Below the pieces are notes generated by a model that was not told the DNA's origin, ran no database searches, and worked only from the letters and a program-made list of their open reading frames with translations. This document shows, in pieces, positions 1 through 9,509 of a DNA stretch of 64,000 nt. Every line of letters begins with the position of its first letter. Within the stretch, counting starts at the first letter, position 1. The position numbers and the translations under genes are program-made. The stretch comes from Bog-756 sp963734395 (GTDB taxonomy: Bacteria > Actinomycetota > Acidimicrobiia > Acidimicrobiales > RAAP-2). The stretch covers positions 372,001 to 436,000 of the forward strand of contig CAVTGY010000007.1 in the NCBI GenBank assembly GCA_963734395.1, read 5' to 3'.

Positions 1-1826
1 GTCACCGGCAGAGAGAAGGTCTGGCCGGCACCGAGGGACACGGGCAGGGTCGGCACGGTGGCGCCGTACGAATAGGCACCGCCGGTTTCAGAGATGCTGT
101 TCACGGTGACAGCGGTATTGGCGGTGAACACGTCGGTGAGGGTCGAGGACTGGGAAACGGTGGTGTTGGGGAAGGCCAGCGAGCCGCCGGCGAGCGGGCT
201 CTGCACGGGCGCGCCAAAGCCCCGGAGGACACCGTCGTATCCACCTACATAGACCCGGTTGTCCGCCACCCCCGGTTCGCTCAGCTTCACCGATGCGCCG
301 CTCGGCGCGCTCCACAGCAGATCGAGATTGCCCTGCGCGTCGGGAATGGGGTCGTACGCTCGGAGCTGGGCGGTAGTCGAGCCGGGGCCGTCGGCCCAGT
401 TGACCCACAGGAGGCTGGTTCCTGAGGTGGTCCCTGACGACGTCACCACTGGCGAGCTCGAGCTATAGCCGAAGGCGTCAGTGCTGGTGCCTACCAGGGC
501 AAAGGTAGGGTCACCCGAACCGTCCACGCCGAACTTCCATGCCAGCAGCTTTCCGTCCGTCGCACCCGGGGCACCGCCGGCCGATCCCCCGTTGGTCACG
601 ACATAGAGGTACCCGCCGTCCCCACCCCACACCGCGGGTGAACCCCAGACTCCCTGCACGGGCCCGAGCCGGGCGAGGACGGCGTCTCCCCCATCGGGTC
701 CCTGCTCGTATCCCCCGAGATCGGCGGCGTCGAGGACATAGAGGTACCCCTCCTTCCCGATCTCGACCGCCAGTTCGGGATACTTGGGGGTCGAGAATTC
801 ACTGGGGAGGATCACCGGCGAGCCCGCACCCAGGTCCCCGTCGGTCTGGTTGAGTGCATTGGCGTCAAGTGGAATGAAGAAGTCGGTGGTCTCGAGCGAT
901 CCGTCGGGTTGCACGGTGAGGCGGACAACCGCCTCGGCCAGGGTCCCGGGCTCGGGGCTGGAGTCTCCGGCGACAGGAGCAGCCGGGTCGTAGCCGTTGC
1001 CGGTAGAGAGGAGGATCTGGCCGGGCCCGTCGGATCGAAGCGCTCCTGGTGCCCAGATTCCGCCCAGACCGTCGCCGGTCTCGATGCTAGCTTCGCTGCT
1101 CCACAATGTGGAGATCGCTCCGCCAGTGGTGACCCCAATGACCCATCCGTGGGTTGGGGTGAGATCGCAGTGCGAGCCGAATGCGGCGTAGACCACACCA
1201 TTCATCAACAGGAGTCCTGGTCGCTGGAGCTGGTAGGTGGCGCTGAACGACTGGAGCGGGTCGTTCGAGGCGGTGCCGGAGAAGGGCACGGGGAAGCCGG
1301 CCTGCTCTTGGCCGGTCGTCACGTTGAGCGCGTGGATCCAGTATTCGGCCGGTCCCGAGGTCCCCGTAGCGTAGGTGTCCGATGTGAAGTACTCCACGTT
1401 GGTGGAGGTGTCCACCACCGGGGTGCCGGTGACTCCGTCGCTGGGCAAATCCGAACAGCCGATGGAGGCGGAATCGAACGGCGTCCCCAGGTACTTCGAC
1501 CATTCGATCGACCCGGTGGCCGGATCCAGTCCGTAGGCCCAGTTCTCTTCGGTCTCTACCAGCAAGACGCCGTCCTCCACGAGCGGCTGAGCCTGGATGT
1601 CCCCCTGGAGTTGGGAGGCGAACAGTTGACCGAAGGACCCTCCTTGCACCAGTTGGGGAGTGAGAGCGGTCTGGTTCGGGTACCAACTGGTTCCGCCCTG
1701 GTCGGCGTCCACCCCGATGCTCCCCGCCGTCGTGGTGGCCGCCGCGTCGTGTCCCTCACCGATGGCGCCGGTGACGGCGACGAAGACCACCACATACGCC
1801 GTGACGAGTATCCGCCGCCCCCTCAT
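1..1826 (-). CDS. Secreted PQQ-type beta-propeller protein, 3' end outside window
   Basis: The frame is open from an ATG at 1826 to the window edge, so the protein is at least 608 residues and C-terminally incomplete. It starts with a basic residue cluster and a hydrophobic segment (ILVTAYVVVFVAVTGA), a probable signal peptide or anchor. The body resembles PQQ-like/quinoprotein beta-propellers, with blade-like stretches such as AYGLDPATGSIEWSKYLG and GTPVVDT. Near the window edge the sequence changes to beta-strand-rich text (TVPTLPVSLGAGQTFSLPV) like ASPM/choice-of-anchor Ig-like modules of secreted proteins. It is probably extracellular or cell-wall associated; no enzymatic role can be assigned. 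A short palindrome sits about 30 bases upstream of the start. Confidence 0.75.
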   Translation of the reverse strand, partial: MRGRRILVTAYVVVFVAVTGAIGEGHDAAATTTAGSIGVDADQGGTSWYPNQTALTPQLVQGGSFGQLFASQLQGDIQAQPLVEDGVLLVETEENWAYGLDPATGSIEWSKYLGTPFDSASIGCSDLPSDGVTGTPVVDTSTNVEYFTSDTYATGTSGPAEYWIHALNVTTGQEQAGFPVPFSGTASNDPLQSFSATYQLQRPGLLLMNGVVYAAFGSHCDLTPTHGWVIGVTTGGAISTLWSSEASIETGDGLGGIWAPGALRSDGPGQILLSTGNGYDPAAPVAGDSSPEPGTLAEAVVRLTVQPDGSLETTDFFIPLDANALNQTDGDLGAGSPVILPSEFSTPKYPELAVEIGKEGYLYVLDAADLGGYEQGPDGGDAVLARLGPVQGVWGSPAVWGGDGGYLYVVTNGGSAGGAPGATDGKLLAWKFGVDGSGDPTFALVGTSTDAFGYSSSSPVVTSSGTTSGTSLLWVNWADGPGSTTAQLRAYDPIPDAQGNLDLLWSAPSGASVKLSEPGVADNRVYVGGYDGVLRGFGAPVQSPLAGGSLAFPNTTVSQSSTLTDVFTANTAVTVNSISETGGAYSYGATVPTLPVSLGAGQTFSLPV

Positions 1827-1855
1827 ATCGTGCCGCTCGCCCCCTCTGGTAGTTG

Positions 1856-1868
1856 CCACTTAAAGTGG
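1856..1868. promoter_or_regulatory. Operator-like palindrome upstream of beta-propeller gene
   Basis: CCACTT-A-AAGTGG is a perfect 6-bp-arm palindrome 30 bases upstream of the ATG at 1826. Position and symmetry suit a repressor site or a promoter element. No regulator is adjacent, so this is inference. Confidence 0.3.
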
Positions 1869-2033
1869 TAGAATCATCACTGTGTGAGCTCAACGACAGT
1901 ATGTCCGAGCGACCCGTCGAATGCAAACTCGCACAGGTCATGCGTTGGTCACCCCAACCACGTCGGTGGTCGCCTCTCCGCCGAGCGATCAAGCGAAGGT
2001 TGCGTTTGCTCGAAACGCCACGAACCGATTCCT

Positions 2034-3284
2034 TCAGAGGTTTCTCAGTGATGCGCGCCCATCCAGGTATGACGTGAGTTCTCCGATGAGATCCTCGGCA
2101 TCGGCCCGGGCGCCGTCGATGAAACTCGACTTCCGCCGGCGGAGGAATGGCATGCCCAACAGGTACATCCCCGGCGAGTCCACAACGCCTCCGTCATGCC
2201 GGATCATGCCTTTGGCGTCCAGCACGTCGACATCCAGCCAGGAGTAATCCGGGCGAAAGCCACTCGCCCAGATGATTGTCTTGATCTCCCCGCTGCGCAG
2301 TTCGAGTTGGAGTGGTGGCGATGAACCGACCACCGTGGGCTCGAACCTGTGCGGCGGTGACACTGAAGCGTCCACGCCGTTGATCGTCGCCCACTCGTCG
2401 AGGGTGTCGAGAAGTCGACTGAGCTTGAGATCCGCCAACTCACACTTGTTGCTCAGGGATCCGGAGAACTGAGCTTGTCCGTCTTTTATGCCGGCGAGCC
2501 GGCCGACCAGTCGGACACCGATACTCGTGAGCGCGTTGAGATCGAAGGTGGCCCGTTCGTCGGAGCCCGCGAGCTGCATCGACGGCACTCGTCGCGCCCG
2601 CACAATGTCGTCCACCTCGTCGTAGCGCTCGTCGAGCACACCAGCCGCCTCCATCCACCAGTGGATGTCTTTGCCTCTGTACATGCGCGGCCCGCGGACG
2701 TGTTCGCCAACGGCCAGGACGACCTGTCGGCCAGAGCGCTGTATCTCAGCAGCGATCTGTACGCCGGTTGCCGAGGAGCCGACCACCATCACGCCCCCGT
2801 CGAGGAGCTGATCCGCATTGCGATATTCCATCGGCGTCAGCGTTGCGACAGTCGTCGGCACGGCAGGGGCAACGGCTGGCACCTTCGGGACGTTGAAGGC
2901 ACCTGTGGCAACGATGACAGCCGTGCTCTGCCATACGCCCTGGTCGGTGGCGATAACGTACCCGTCGTCGGTGCGACGCACCGATCTCACCGTCGTGCCA
3001 CACTCGACCGGCGCCGAGATTTTCTCGGCGTACTGGGTGATGAAGTCGACCACCTCGGGCATCGCCATGAACCCATCTGGGTCGGACCCCGCGTATGCGT
3101 GACCGGGCAGTCGGCATTGCCAATTGGGAGTGAGCAACCGGAGCGAATCCCATCGTTCCGTACGCCACGAGTTGGCGACCTCGTGTCTCTCGAGCACGAC
3201 GTGGTCGATCGAGCGCTCGGAGAGGCATTGGCTCATGGCGAGCCCGCTTTGTCCTGCGCCTAAGACGACCGCCGTGGTGCGCAC
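2034..3284 (-). CDS. FAD-dependent NAD(P)-binding monooxygenase, MSMEG_0569-like
   Basis: 416 residues. The N-terminus has the FAD-binding Rossmann motif GAGQSG (about residues 9-14), followed by family-typical text (RWDSLRLLTPNWQCRLPG). A second nucleotide-binding segment, VVGSSATGVQIA (about 168-179), fits NAD(P)H binding. Together with the ASGFRPDYSWL stretch this places it in the flavin-containing monooxygenase/CzcO-like group, closest in my recollection to the MSMEG_0569 family. The reaction is probably NAD(P)H-dependent oxygenation or oxidation of a small organic substrate; the substrate is unknown. The OsmC-like gene lies 33 bases upstream on the same strand, so the two may be cotranscribed. 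Confidence 0.8.
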   Translation of the reverse strand: MRTTAVVLGAGQSGLAMSQCLSERSIDHVVLERHEVANSWRTERWDSLRLLTPNWQCRLPGHAYAGSDPDGFMAMPEVVDFITQYAEKISAPVECGTTVRSVRRTDDGYVIATDQGVWQSTAVIVATGAFNVPKVPAVAPAVPTTVATLTPMEYRNADQLLDGGVMVVGSSATGVQIAAEIQRSGRQVVLAVGEHVRGPRMYRGKDIHWWMEAAGVLDERYDEVDDIVRARRVPSMQLAGSDERATFDLNALTSIGVRLVGRLAGIKDGQAQFSGSLSNKCELADLKLSRLLDTLDEWATINGVDASVSPPHRFEPTVVGSSPPLQLELRSGEIKTIIWASGFRPDYSWLDVDVLDAKGMIRHDGGVVDSPGMYLLGMPFLRRRKSSFIDGARADAEDLIGELTSYLDGRASLRNL

Positions 3285-3317
3285 CGAACTGTCGCGTGAG
3301 ATGGTTGCCTGGCTAGG

Positions 3318-3878
3318 TCAGGCGACCTCGACGTTCACGATCGTCGGGTTCGTGATGACGTCGTAGACAGCCGATCGCTTCTGTGACTGTGCGACCAACG
3401 CCTTGATGTCATCAGGCGATGCGTCTGCATCAATCTTGTAGGTCACCCTGATGTCGCTGAAGCCGTTTCGAACGTCGCTGTCAGCCCCCAGAATCCCTCG
3501 CACGTCCATCCCGCCCTCGATGGTCGCCGACACGCTGCGCAGTTGGATCTCTCGGTTCTGAGCGACTGCCGCGACGCCGGCTGTCAGGCAGCTGGCAAGG
3601 GCAACAAGTACGTACTCAACAGGGGTGATGCCATTGTCTTCTGAAGCGAAGATCTCGGGGTGGTCGGCGTCGAACGAGGATCGGGTGCGGTGGCTCTGTT
3701 CCTCACCGAGGCCGAAGAAGCCCTCCACCGTTGACCGGCTATGCGTGCCTTTCTGCCACTCACACGTGGCCCTCCACGTGAACTTCGCAGCTTCCGGTGC
3801 ATCGATCAGCATCGTGCGGGCGCCGAGAAGTGCCTCGACGTTGACGCCGTTGTCGACTGGGGTGTCTGTAGCGGTCAT
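3318..3878 (-). CDS. OsmC/Ohr-family protein
   Basis: 186 residues with the OsmC fold signature: NGITPVEYVLVALASCLTAGV carries the first redox cysteine (C97), and VTYKIDADASPDDIKAL plus NPTIVNVEV mark the C-terminal half. OsmC/Ohr enzymes reduce organic hydroperoxides with a Cys pair. Here the second Cys region reads RSAVYD, so that Cys is absent, as in YhfA-like members whose activity is uncertain. It precedes the flavoprotein gene in the same direction. A thiol-related or carrier role is possible; a classical two-Cys peroxidase is unlikely. Confidence 0.85.
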   Translation of the reverse strand: MTATDTPVDNGVNVEALLGARTMLIDAPEAAKFTWRATCEWQKGTHSRSTVEGFFGLGEEQSHRTRSSFDADHPEIFASEDNGITPVEYVLVALASCLTAGVAAVAQNREIQLRSVSATIEGGMDVRGILGADSDVRNGFSDIRVTYKIDADASPDDIKALVAQSQKRSAVYDVITNPTIVNVEVA

Positions 3879-4080
3879 TCGCTGAACTCCTTGCTCTAAG
3901 CCCCTCGGGGGGTGCTCAATTGCCGCTCCGCATCCCTTTCAGCGATCCCGACCCCACCGCGAAGGTGTGTGGAAGGTACCCGCTTTGGGGGATCGTCGCA
4001 GCCTGTCGCATCGAATGTTATTCCTCGTGGTGCGGCGAGAAAAGTGCGATCAGCTCCCGTGAAGATTCGAGCGCATGTGG

Positions 4081-5535
4081 CTATCCTTCTCCGGGATCAA
4101 CGGGGCGACCGAATGCGACGGCAGCGCGCACCTCTTCAGGTGACGATGTTGCCAGCTCGTGGTCCGGAGTCGCTCCCAGCGCGTCGTTGACGCTGGAGAA
4201 GGCCAGCCGGAGAGCCACGAAGAGGGTGATCGCGAAGATCTGGGCGTCATCGAAACCGGCGTCTCGTAGCGCCTGGACATCGTCAGCGGCGATGGCGTTC
4301 GGGTCCCTTGCCACGAGTCGAGCCCACCGGGCCAACGCCTGCCCGCCTCCGTCAAGGCCCTCATCACCGCCCCGGATGACACTCGCCGCAACGCTGGGAT
4401 TCATTGCTTCGGCCAGCTTCTTACCCCAGGCTAATGAGCAGTACGAGTCGCCAAGCTCCGACGCGGCGGCAGTCACGAGCACGCTCCGCTGGGCAGAGGT
4501 GAGGAAGCCGGCTTCGGTCGCCTCGCCCATGAGATCGCTCAAACCGTTGAGCGCTGCCGGCAGGTGCGCCCAGAGACGTGACACGTTCATCACGTAACCG
4601 ACGCCGTTCAGGTCATCGTCGAAGAGTCGCTGGGCCCTCGCCGAGGGTGGAGGGGCCGCCAGGAAACCGGAACGAGATTGCACGGATGGAGTCTCGCCGT
4701 CGCTGCTGTCGGAGACCCCCGGCCGGGAATCCTTGGCGGCGATGTAGCCGACGAGGGCAATTGGAGCGCGGATCGGAAGCCCTTCTCGAACCTGTTGGTG
4801 GCCCAGCTCGACTGCATACGCCAGAAACGACTCCTCGCCGACCGCCTGGATCGCCTCGAATGCCGGGCCCGTGGAGGCCAGGGCGCGTGCGTACGTCTCG
4901 GGGTCGGAGAACTCCCAGACGCACCGGATGTCAACTCTCTCGATCTCGGTAAAGCCGATCTCCGAGAGGAGCGCCTCGCCGGCACCCGGCTTCCCGAGCG
5001 CGACCATGGCCGCCTGGTTCTGGACCTTCGCCTCGGAAGCGAGAGTGAACGGCGCCAACGCCCACGCTCCGGGGGACGCCTTGATGTGGCCCCACACCGT
5101 CAGACCGACCCGTCCCCCCGGGACCAGGACGCGGTATACCTCAGCCAGCGCGCCAGGGGTCGTACCCCAGATGCCGCGAAAACTCGTGACGACATCAAAG
5201 GATGAGTCCTTCCAGGGCAGGGCGTTCATGTCACCCACACGCAGGTCAGCGTCTGGACTGCGGTCCTTGGCCACGGCGAGGAGGCGCGGCGACGCATCGA
5301 TCCCGGCGCCACGGGCGCCTCGCAACTCTGCCAATTCCACCGCCAAGCCCGAGCCGCATGCGACGTCAAGCAGGCGATCACCGGCAGTCACACCGAGGTG
5401 GTGGTGCATGGTGACGTACTCCCGGATGTTCGCCGGTTCGGCGAGGGTGGCGAAGGCGACGGCCTGGCGCCCCCAGCCCTCGTCGACGACTCGCCACTGG
5501 TCCTCGGCGGGCGTCGGGTTCGGACTCTCCGTCAT
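4081..5535 (-). CDS. SAM methyltransferase fused to AhpD/CMD-like domain
   Basis: 484 residues in one uninterrupted frame. Residues about 20-260 form a class I SAM-dependent methyltransferase: motif I LLDVACGSGLAVELA, acidic motif II GIDAS, post-motif VGDMNALPWKDSSFDVV. Residues about 290-480 resemble carboxymuconolactone decarboxylase/AhpD-like proteins (FDDDLNGVGYVMNVSRLWAHLPAAL, then QALRDAGFDDAQIFAITLFVAL). The AhpD CxxC is degraded: only the second Cys remains, in GDSYCSLAW. A methyltransferase joined to an alkylhydroperoxidase-like domain is unusual, and I know no assigned function. It lies 13 bases downstream of the P450 gene and is probably cotranscribed, which suggests action on the P450 product. 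Confidence 0.75.
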   Translation of the reverse strand: MTESPNPTPAEDQWRVVDEGWGRQAVAFATLAEPANIREYVTMHHHLGVTAGDRLLDVACGSGLAVELAELRGARGAGIDASPRLLAVAKDRSPDADLRVGDMNALPWKDSSFDVVTSFRGIWGTTPGALAEVYRVLVPGGRVGLTVWGHIKASPGAWALAPFTLASEAKVQNQAAMVALGKPGAGEALLSEIGFTEIERVDIRCVWEFSDPETYARALASTGPAFEAIQAVGEESFLAYAVELGHQQVREGLPIRAPIALVGYIAAKDSRPGVSDSSDGETPSVQSRSGFLAAPPPSARAQRLFDDDLNGVGYVMNVSRLWAHLPAALNGLSDLMGEATEAGFLTSAQRSVLVTAAASELGDSYCSLAWGKKLAEAMNPSVAASVIRGGDEGLDGGGQALARWARLVARDPNAIAADDVQALRDAGFDDAQIFAITLFVALRLAFSSVNDALGATPDHELATSSPEEVRAAVAFGRPVDPGEG

Positions 5536-5548
5536 GGGGTCAGACGAC

Positions 5549-6832
5549 CTATGGGGTCTCGGCAGCGTTCGCCCGAGATAGGGCTCGACCCGGGATCACG
5601 GGCAGTTCGGAAAGGCCACGTAGAACGAGGCCGTCACCGTGGGCCCAGTGCAAGTCTTCCGACGGGACGGCGAGGGTGAGATCCGGGAACCGGCGCAGGA
5701 GAGTACTGAGGGCGATGTGGCCCTCCATGCGGGCCAGAGGAGCGCCCAGACAGTGATGGACGCCGTGCCCGAAGGCCAGGTGACGAGCGACGGCCCGATC
5801 GATGTCGAGTTCCTCGGGGCTCGCGTACTTGTCACCGTCACGGTTCGCGGCAGCCAGGCAGATGATGACCTGAGCCCCGGCCGGGATCTCGACGCCGGCA
5901 ATGACCACAGGCTCAGCTGTGTATCGAAAGGTCGAGTGTGGAACGGGTGCGTCGTAGCGAAGAAACTCTTCGACAGCCGCGGGGATCTTGCCGAGGTCAC
6001 GTTGGAGTTCCGAGAGTTGCTTAGGGTTGCGAAGGAGAGCGACCACGCTGTTTTCGATGAGGCTGGCGGTCGTGTCGTGACCGGCGACAATCAGCTGAAA
6101 GATCGTCGAAAGCAACTCCTGGCTGGTGAGCTGGTCATTGCCGTCTCGGGCGCTGATCAACGCACTGACAAGATCGTCTCCAGGCGCATTCTGTTTGGCG
6201 CGAAGAAGGGATCGGAGCATCCCGACGACTGCATCCGAAGCCGATTTGGCGGCTTCGTATTCGGCGGGGGTCGACGTGGGCACGAGAAGCTTTGTGAACT
6301 CCTGCCCGAGAGAAGACCGGTCGGCCTCGGGCACTCCGAGAAGCTCGCAGATCACCGTGAACGGCAGCGGGAATGCAAAGGCTGCGACCAGATCGACGGG
6401 ACCACTGGGGCCCGAGGCGGCGATGGTGTCGAGTAGGTCGTCGGCGATCGTCTGCACGTGTGACCGCAGCGCTTCCACCCGTCTCGGGGAGAAAGCAGCA
6501 GAGACGAGCCTCCGGAGCCGCGAGTGGTCGGGAGGGTCCACCGTGAGCATGTGCCGGGCGAATTCCGGTCCCGGCAATCCTTCGGCCACCACACCTTCTC
6601 CCGTTGCCAAGGCGGCATGCATGTCCTTGGAGAGCCGCTGATCGTTGAGCGCGGCCATCGCTTCGTCGTAACGAACAACCAACCACGCGTCGTGACCGTC
6701 GGCCAACGTCACCGGATGCACGGCACCCAGCTGACGGACCTGTGCAAACAGCGGGAATGGATTATCGAGATCGAAGGATCCCCACGACTCGAGCGCCTCG
6801 ATTGTCGTCACGTGCAAAGCCTCCTCGGGCAA
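5549..6832 (-). CDS. Cytochrome P450, bacterial class I type
   Basis: 427 residues, full length. The I-helix AGHDTTAS, the K-helix ExxR within EEFLRYDAP, and the haem-binding loop FGHGVHHCLGAPLARMEG with axial Cys at residue 361 are all present. The sequence looks like CYP107-type soluble P450s, which hydroxylate or epoxidise hydrophobic substrates using electrons from ferredoxin and its reductase. No ferredoxin gene is adjacent. The methyltransferase/AhpD-like gene follows 13 bases downstream. The substrate cannot be read from the sequence. Confidence 0.92.
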   Translation of the reverse strand: MPEEALHVTTIEALESWGSFDLDNPFPLFAQVRQLGAVHPVTLADGHDAWLVVRYDEAMAALNDQRLSKDMHAALATGEGVVAEGLPGPEFARHMLTVDPPDHSRLRRLVSAAFSPRRVEALRSHVQTIADDLLDTIAASGPSGPVDLVAAFAFPLPFTVICELLGVPEADRSSLGQEFTKLLVPTSTPAEYEAAKSASDAVVGMLRSLLRAKQNAPGDDLVSALISARDGNDQLTSQELLSTIFQLIVAGHDTTASLIENSVVALLRNPKQLSELQRDLGKIPAAVEEFLRYDAPVPHSTFRYTAEPVVIAGVEIPAGAQVIICLAAANRDGDKYASPEELDIDRAVARHLAFGHGVHHCLGAPLARMEGHIALSTLLRRFPDLTLAVPSEDLHWAHGDGLVLRGLSELPVIPGRALSRANAAETP

Positions 6833-7190
6833 AGCCTAGCGATGGTGCAGCACGGACGTTCGGGAGACCGAGCATCTGGCAGGCGCCCGGTTCCGGTGGT
6901 CGTGGGCAGCCCATTGAGTCTCGAATTCACCGCTGAATCTGGGATCCGCGAGCCTGAAGGAGCGCCGACAAGCCAGACGGGAGCTTCGCCTTGCGGTGTG
7001 ACGATGTCGTGACCACGACCTGGGCAGTGCTCGGAAGTATCACCGACATCCGGTCCTCCGTGGCGGGGTCCAATTGCACCGTGGCGATTTCGCCGTACGC
7101 AATCCACGATGTTGAAGCCTTGCCTCTGTCCCAAACCATCAGCCAAGTGGCGACCGGACGACAAATACCCCCATCTACCAGGGACAATGA
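6833..7190. other. Intergenic, no gene seen
   Basis: Upstream region of the P450 gene. I see no convincing coding frame. The last 15 or so bases (gacaatgaagtggag) resemble the flank of the tRNA-like fragments near 28150 and 43107. Confidence 0.5.
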
Positions 7191-7236
7191 AGTGGAGGGC
7201 GATGGGACTCGAACCCACGAACCTCTTGACTGCCAG
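7191..7236 (-). repeat. tRNA-Ala(GGC) 3'-half fragment, putative left att site
   Basis: Identical to 46101-46145 except for one inserted G (ggaggGcg). It contains acceptor 3' strand, T arm, variable loop and the 3' side of the anticodon stem, and stops at the anticodon. The 5' half of the tRNA is absent, so it cannot be a functional tRNA. Confidence 0.8.
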
Positions 7237-7341
7237 ACTCCCGCGGGGTCATTTGTCCCAAATCGTCGGTGCCCGTGGAGGGGCGGCTACCAGGGAACTT
7301 GGGCGTTCCACGATGTGTCACTAATCCCGCCCGGCTCGCTT

Positions 7342-7668
7342 CTATTCGAAAACGATCGGGAACCTGTCTAGGTCGGCCATCAGTTCGGCGACCGGTCTAG
7401 TGGGGCAGACCTCAACGGTGTTCCATTGGGAAAGCCCAGTGTCGTAAACCAGCTGAGCGACTGCCTCGACGCTGGGTGCTTCCACCACCGAGACCGTCCG
7501 GTGTCCTGGGTCGAGGTGCAGGGGACCGGTGAGGAAGGTGACGCCAGCCTCCTCGGAGAGTTTCGGCAGGTTTTGCCCCAGGCCTTCGATGGCACGGGCT
7601 CTGCTCCGCGAGTTCGCCGACGGGCAGATGTCAGGCGAGTGGTCGGCAAGGATCACATACTGGGGCAT
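7342..7668 (-). CDS. Small conserved hypothetical, dimeric alpha/beta-barrel-like
   Basis: 108 residues starting MPQYVILADHSPDICP. The alternation of beta strand and helix (MPQYVILADH, VTFLTGPLH, RTVSVVEAPSVEAVAQLVYDTGL, NTVEVCPTRPVAELMADLD) is typical of ferredoxin-like dimeric barrels such as DUF3303 or YCII-like proteins. Such proteins may bind small ligands or act as monooxygenase-like accessory enzymes. No catalytic residue can be assigned. It is the first gene inside the putative left att site and transcribed toward it. Confidence 0.6.
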   Translation of the reverse strand: MPQYVILADHSPDICPSANSRSRARAIEGLGQNLPKLSEEAGVTFLTGPLHLDPGHRTVSVVEAPSVEAVAQLVYDTGLSQWNTVEVCPTRPVAELMADLDRFPIVFE

Positions 7669-8020
7669 GAGAGTTTCCTTTCGCTGTCGCTTGGCTCTTC
7701 GTATCCATCATCTTCGTCGCGACCTGAACCCATGTCGAGCGACCCGATGTTCGACCTTTCGCCGTCGCGCTCGCCCAGCACTTCTGAGATGGCAGGGTCA
7801 GCTGACCGTGGGTGGGGCGAATCATCGGCACGCCCGGAAGCGCTGGTCGGCACCTGGGGCGATCCCCTGAACTCACTGTTCAGGGGCAGGTGCTACCGCT
7901 CGTCGCTATCCCCTTGCCAGATTGCGTCGGCAGCATGGCGGGCAGAATCTCTCACTTGTGTCCACTGAGGATCTCTGACCCGGGCATTGTGGAGGATGCT
8001 CGACGGCTAGTGGTCTTGAA
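7669..8020. other. Intergenic, no gene seen
   Basis: About 350 bases between two minus-strand genes, with short frames only and no recognisable protein, repeat or clear hairpin. Confidence 0.4.
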
Positions 8021-8718
8021 TCACTTGGTCACGGTGAGGGTGGCCGCGTTGGTCTCCTCGGAACCGAACTTGTTGGTGAACTTCGCCCTGATCTTCCAAC
8101 CATTGGCAAAGAGTGGTGGGGTGGCGGTGTACGTGGTCTTTGTGTAGGGCGGACTGCTGTTGTCGGCCATTGTGGCTCCGGCAATGTCCTGCCATGGTTT
8201 GCAACCACCTTGACCTGCCATTGCACGGTGGGCTTGGGATTGCCGGCACACGCCGCCTCGAATTTCGCCATCTGACCAACGGTGACCGATTGATCCTGTA
8301 CGGCGAAGAACAGCTTGGGCCTGAAGAGCACCGTGAGGGTGATGGTGTCGGTCGTGGCCGTGCCCTGCGAGTTCGTGTAGGTGGCGCGGAACCGAGCGCC
8401 ATTGAGGTACCACAGATTCTCTTTTCCGATCGAATCGGCAATGACCTTTCGAAGATCGAGGTCGTCTTTCGTATAATCCGCACCAGTACCTGCGGTGAAC
8501 GTCTTGCCCCCGTCGAGCGAGGCCTCCCAGACCACAGTGGGCGTCGGGTTGCCGGTCGCCTTGGACCGGAGGATAGGAGGTTCGTCATTTTGGGCCGTCC
8601 GGTCCGTGGGCTGGACGGTTACCACCGGTTTGCTCAGGGGGGCCGCCTGGGAAACTGGTGGCATCGCAGCTACCGAGAAGGACGCCAATAGCACCGAGGC
8701 GACCAGCAGACGTCGCAT
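8021..8718 (-). CDS. Secreted protein with two Ig-like domains, frameshifted
   Basis: The start at 8718 gives a signal peptide (MRRLLVASVLLASFSVAAMP then SQAAP). Two Ig-like units follow: KPVVTVQPTDRTAQNDEPPI...NPTPTVVWEASLDGG, and PKLFFAVQDQSVTVGQMAKFEAACAGNPKPTVQWQVK. The frame breaks near 8195-8205; the continuation in another frame (PPLFANGWKIRAKFTNKFGSEETNAATLTVTK) ends cleanly at 8021 and supplies the last strand. The product is probably extracellular and may mediate adhesion or binding. It belongs to a cluster of exported proteins at 8-15 kb. Confidence 0.65.
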
Positions 8719-8859
8719 ACCCCACCTTCCGCATGCCCCTCAGCGTTTCGCGTTTGCCATCAGTTGGAGAGGGGTCCGTCAACTGGTCCGGGGCGCACAG
8801 CCTTTGCTGACAGATGGTCCTAACGGACTTGAGGTAGGTGCCAGGTTTGGCTTTGAATG

Positions 8860-9345
8860 TCAATCCTCAGCATTGTCAGCAGCAAGTGAACCAAGAAGCT
8901 CTGCCGGGCTGGAATGCAAAGGCACGGTGACAGCGTCGATTGCTCCGATGCCGATGGCGACCTCAATTGCCGGACAGCTCTCAACGACACAGATCACGAT
9001 GAACGATCCCGTTTCGAAGAGTGCTCCGAGCCGAGTTATCGAGTCGCGGGAAAGCCCGCGCCGGGTCTCGGTCATTACCCGCCCCCCCACGCTGCCCGCC
9101 AAAGCGCCGACAACTATCGCCGGAGGCCAAACCACTCCGCACACGGCGCTGGCGAAGACCCCTCCTCCGCCACCAACTTCGGATAGACGATGAAACTTAC
9201 TGATCTCCTCAATCGTGCGCTCGACGAGCACCGCATCAAGCAGTGATGGAGCCGCGGTCCTTGCGGCTACGTCGAGTGCCTCCCAACGCAGCTGTGCGGC
9301 CTCGAGAGATCCAAAGGTAGAGGCTGTTACGTCGAGATCCACCAT
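8860..9345 (-). CDS. DUF1269-like small membrane protein
   Basis: About 161 residues from the ATG at 9345, which follows an AGGA-containing stretch; the frame is also open to an ATG at 9408. A hydrophobic, glycine-rich segment (VVWPPAIVVGALAGSVGGRV) is followed by LSRDSITRLGALFETGSFIVICVVES, the arrangement of DUF1269 proteins (gly-rich membrane hairpin, then a helix and a strand ending in a large acidic residue). Function is unknown in the family; some are linked to stress. Confidence 0.5.
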   Translation of the reverse strand: MVDLDVTASTFGSLEAAQLRWEALDVAARTAAPSLLDAVLVERTIEEISKFHRLSEVGGGGGVFASAVCGVVWPPAIVVGALAGSVGGRVMTETRRGLSRDSITRLGALFETGSFIVICVVESCPAIEVAIGIGAIDAVTVPLHSSPAELLGSLAADNAED

Positions 9346-9509
9346 ACCTGTCCTGGGAGGTTGGAAGTTGGCTGCCCGACAGGTCCGTGTTGAAGAGCCC
9401 ACCAGCACCCACAGTAGAGAGCCAGTCCTTGGATCGCATCGGCCAGGACGGACGATTTTGGTTGGGACAGTCCTCTGCGGGGGGGCTAAATGACGACGCG
9501 AATTGCCGG

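Noticed and set aside
909..1871. A 320-residue plus-strand frame
   Set aside because: Antisense to the beta-propeller gene; composition is not protein-like.
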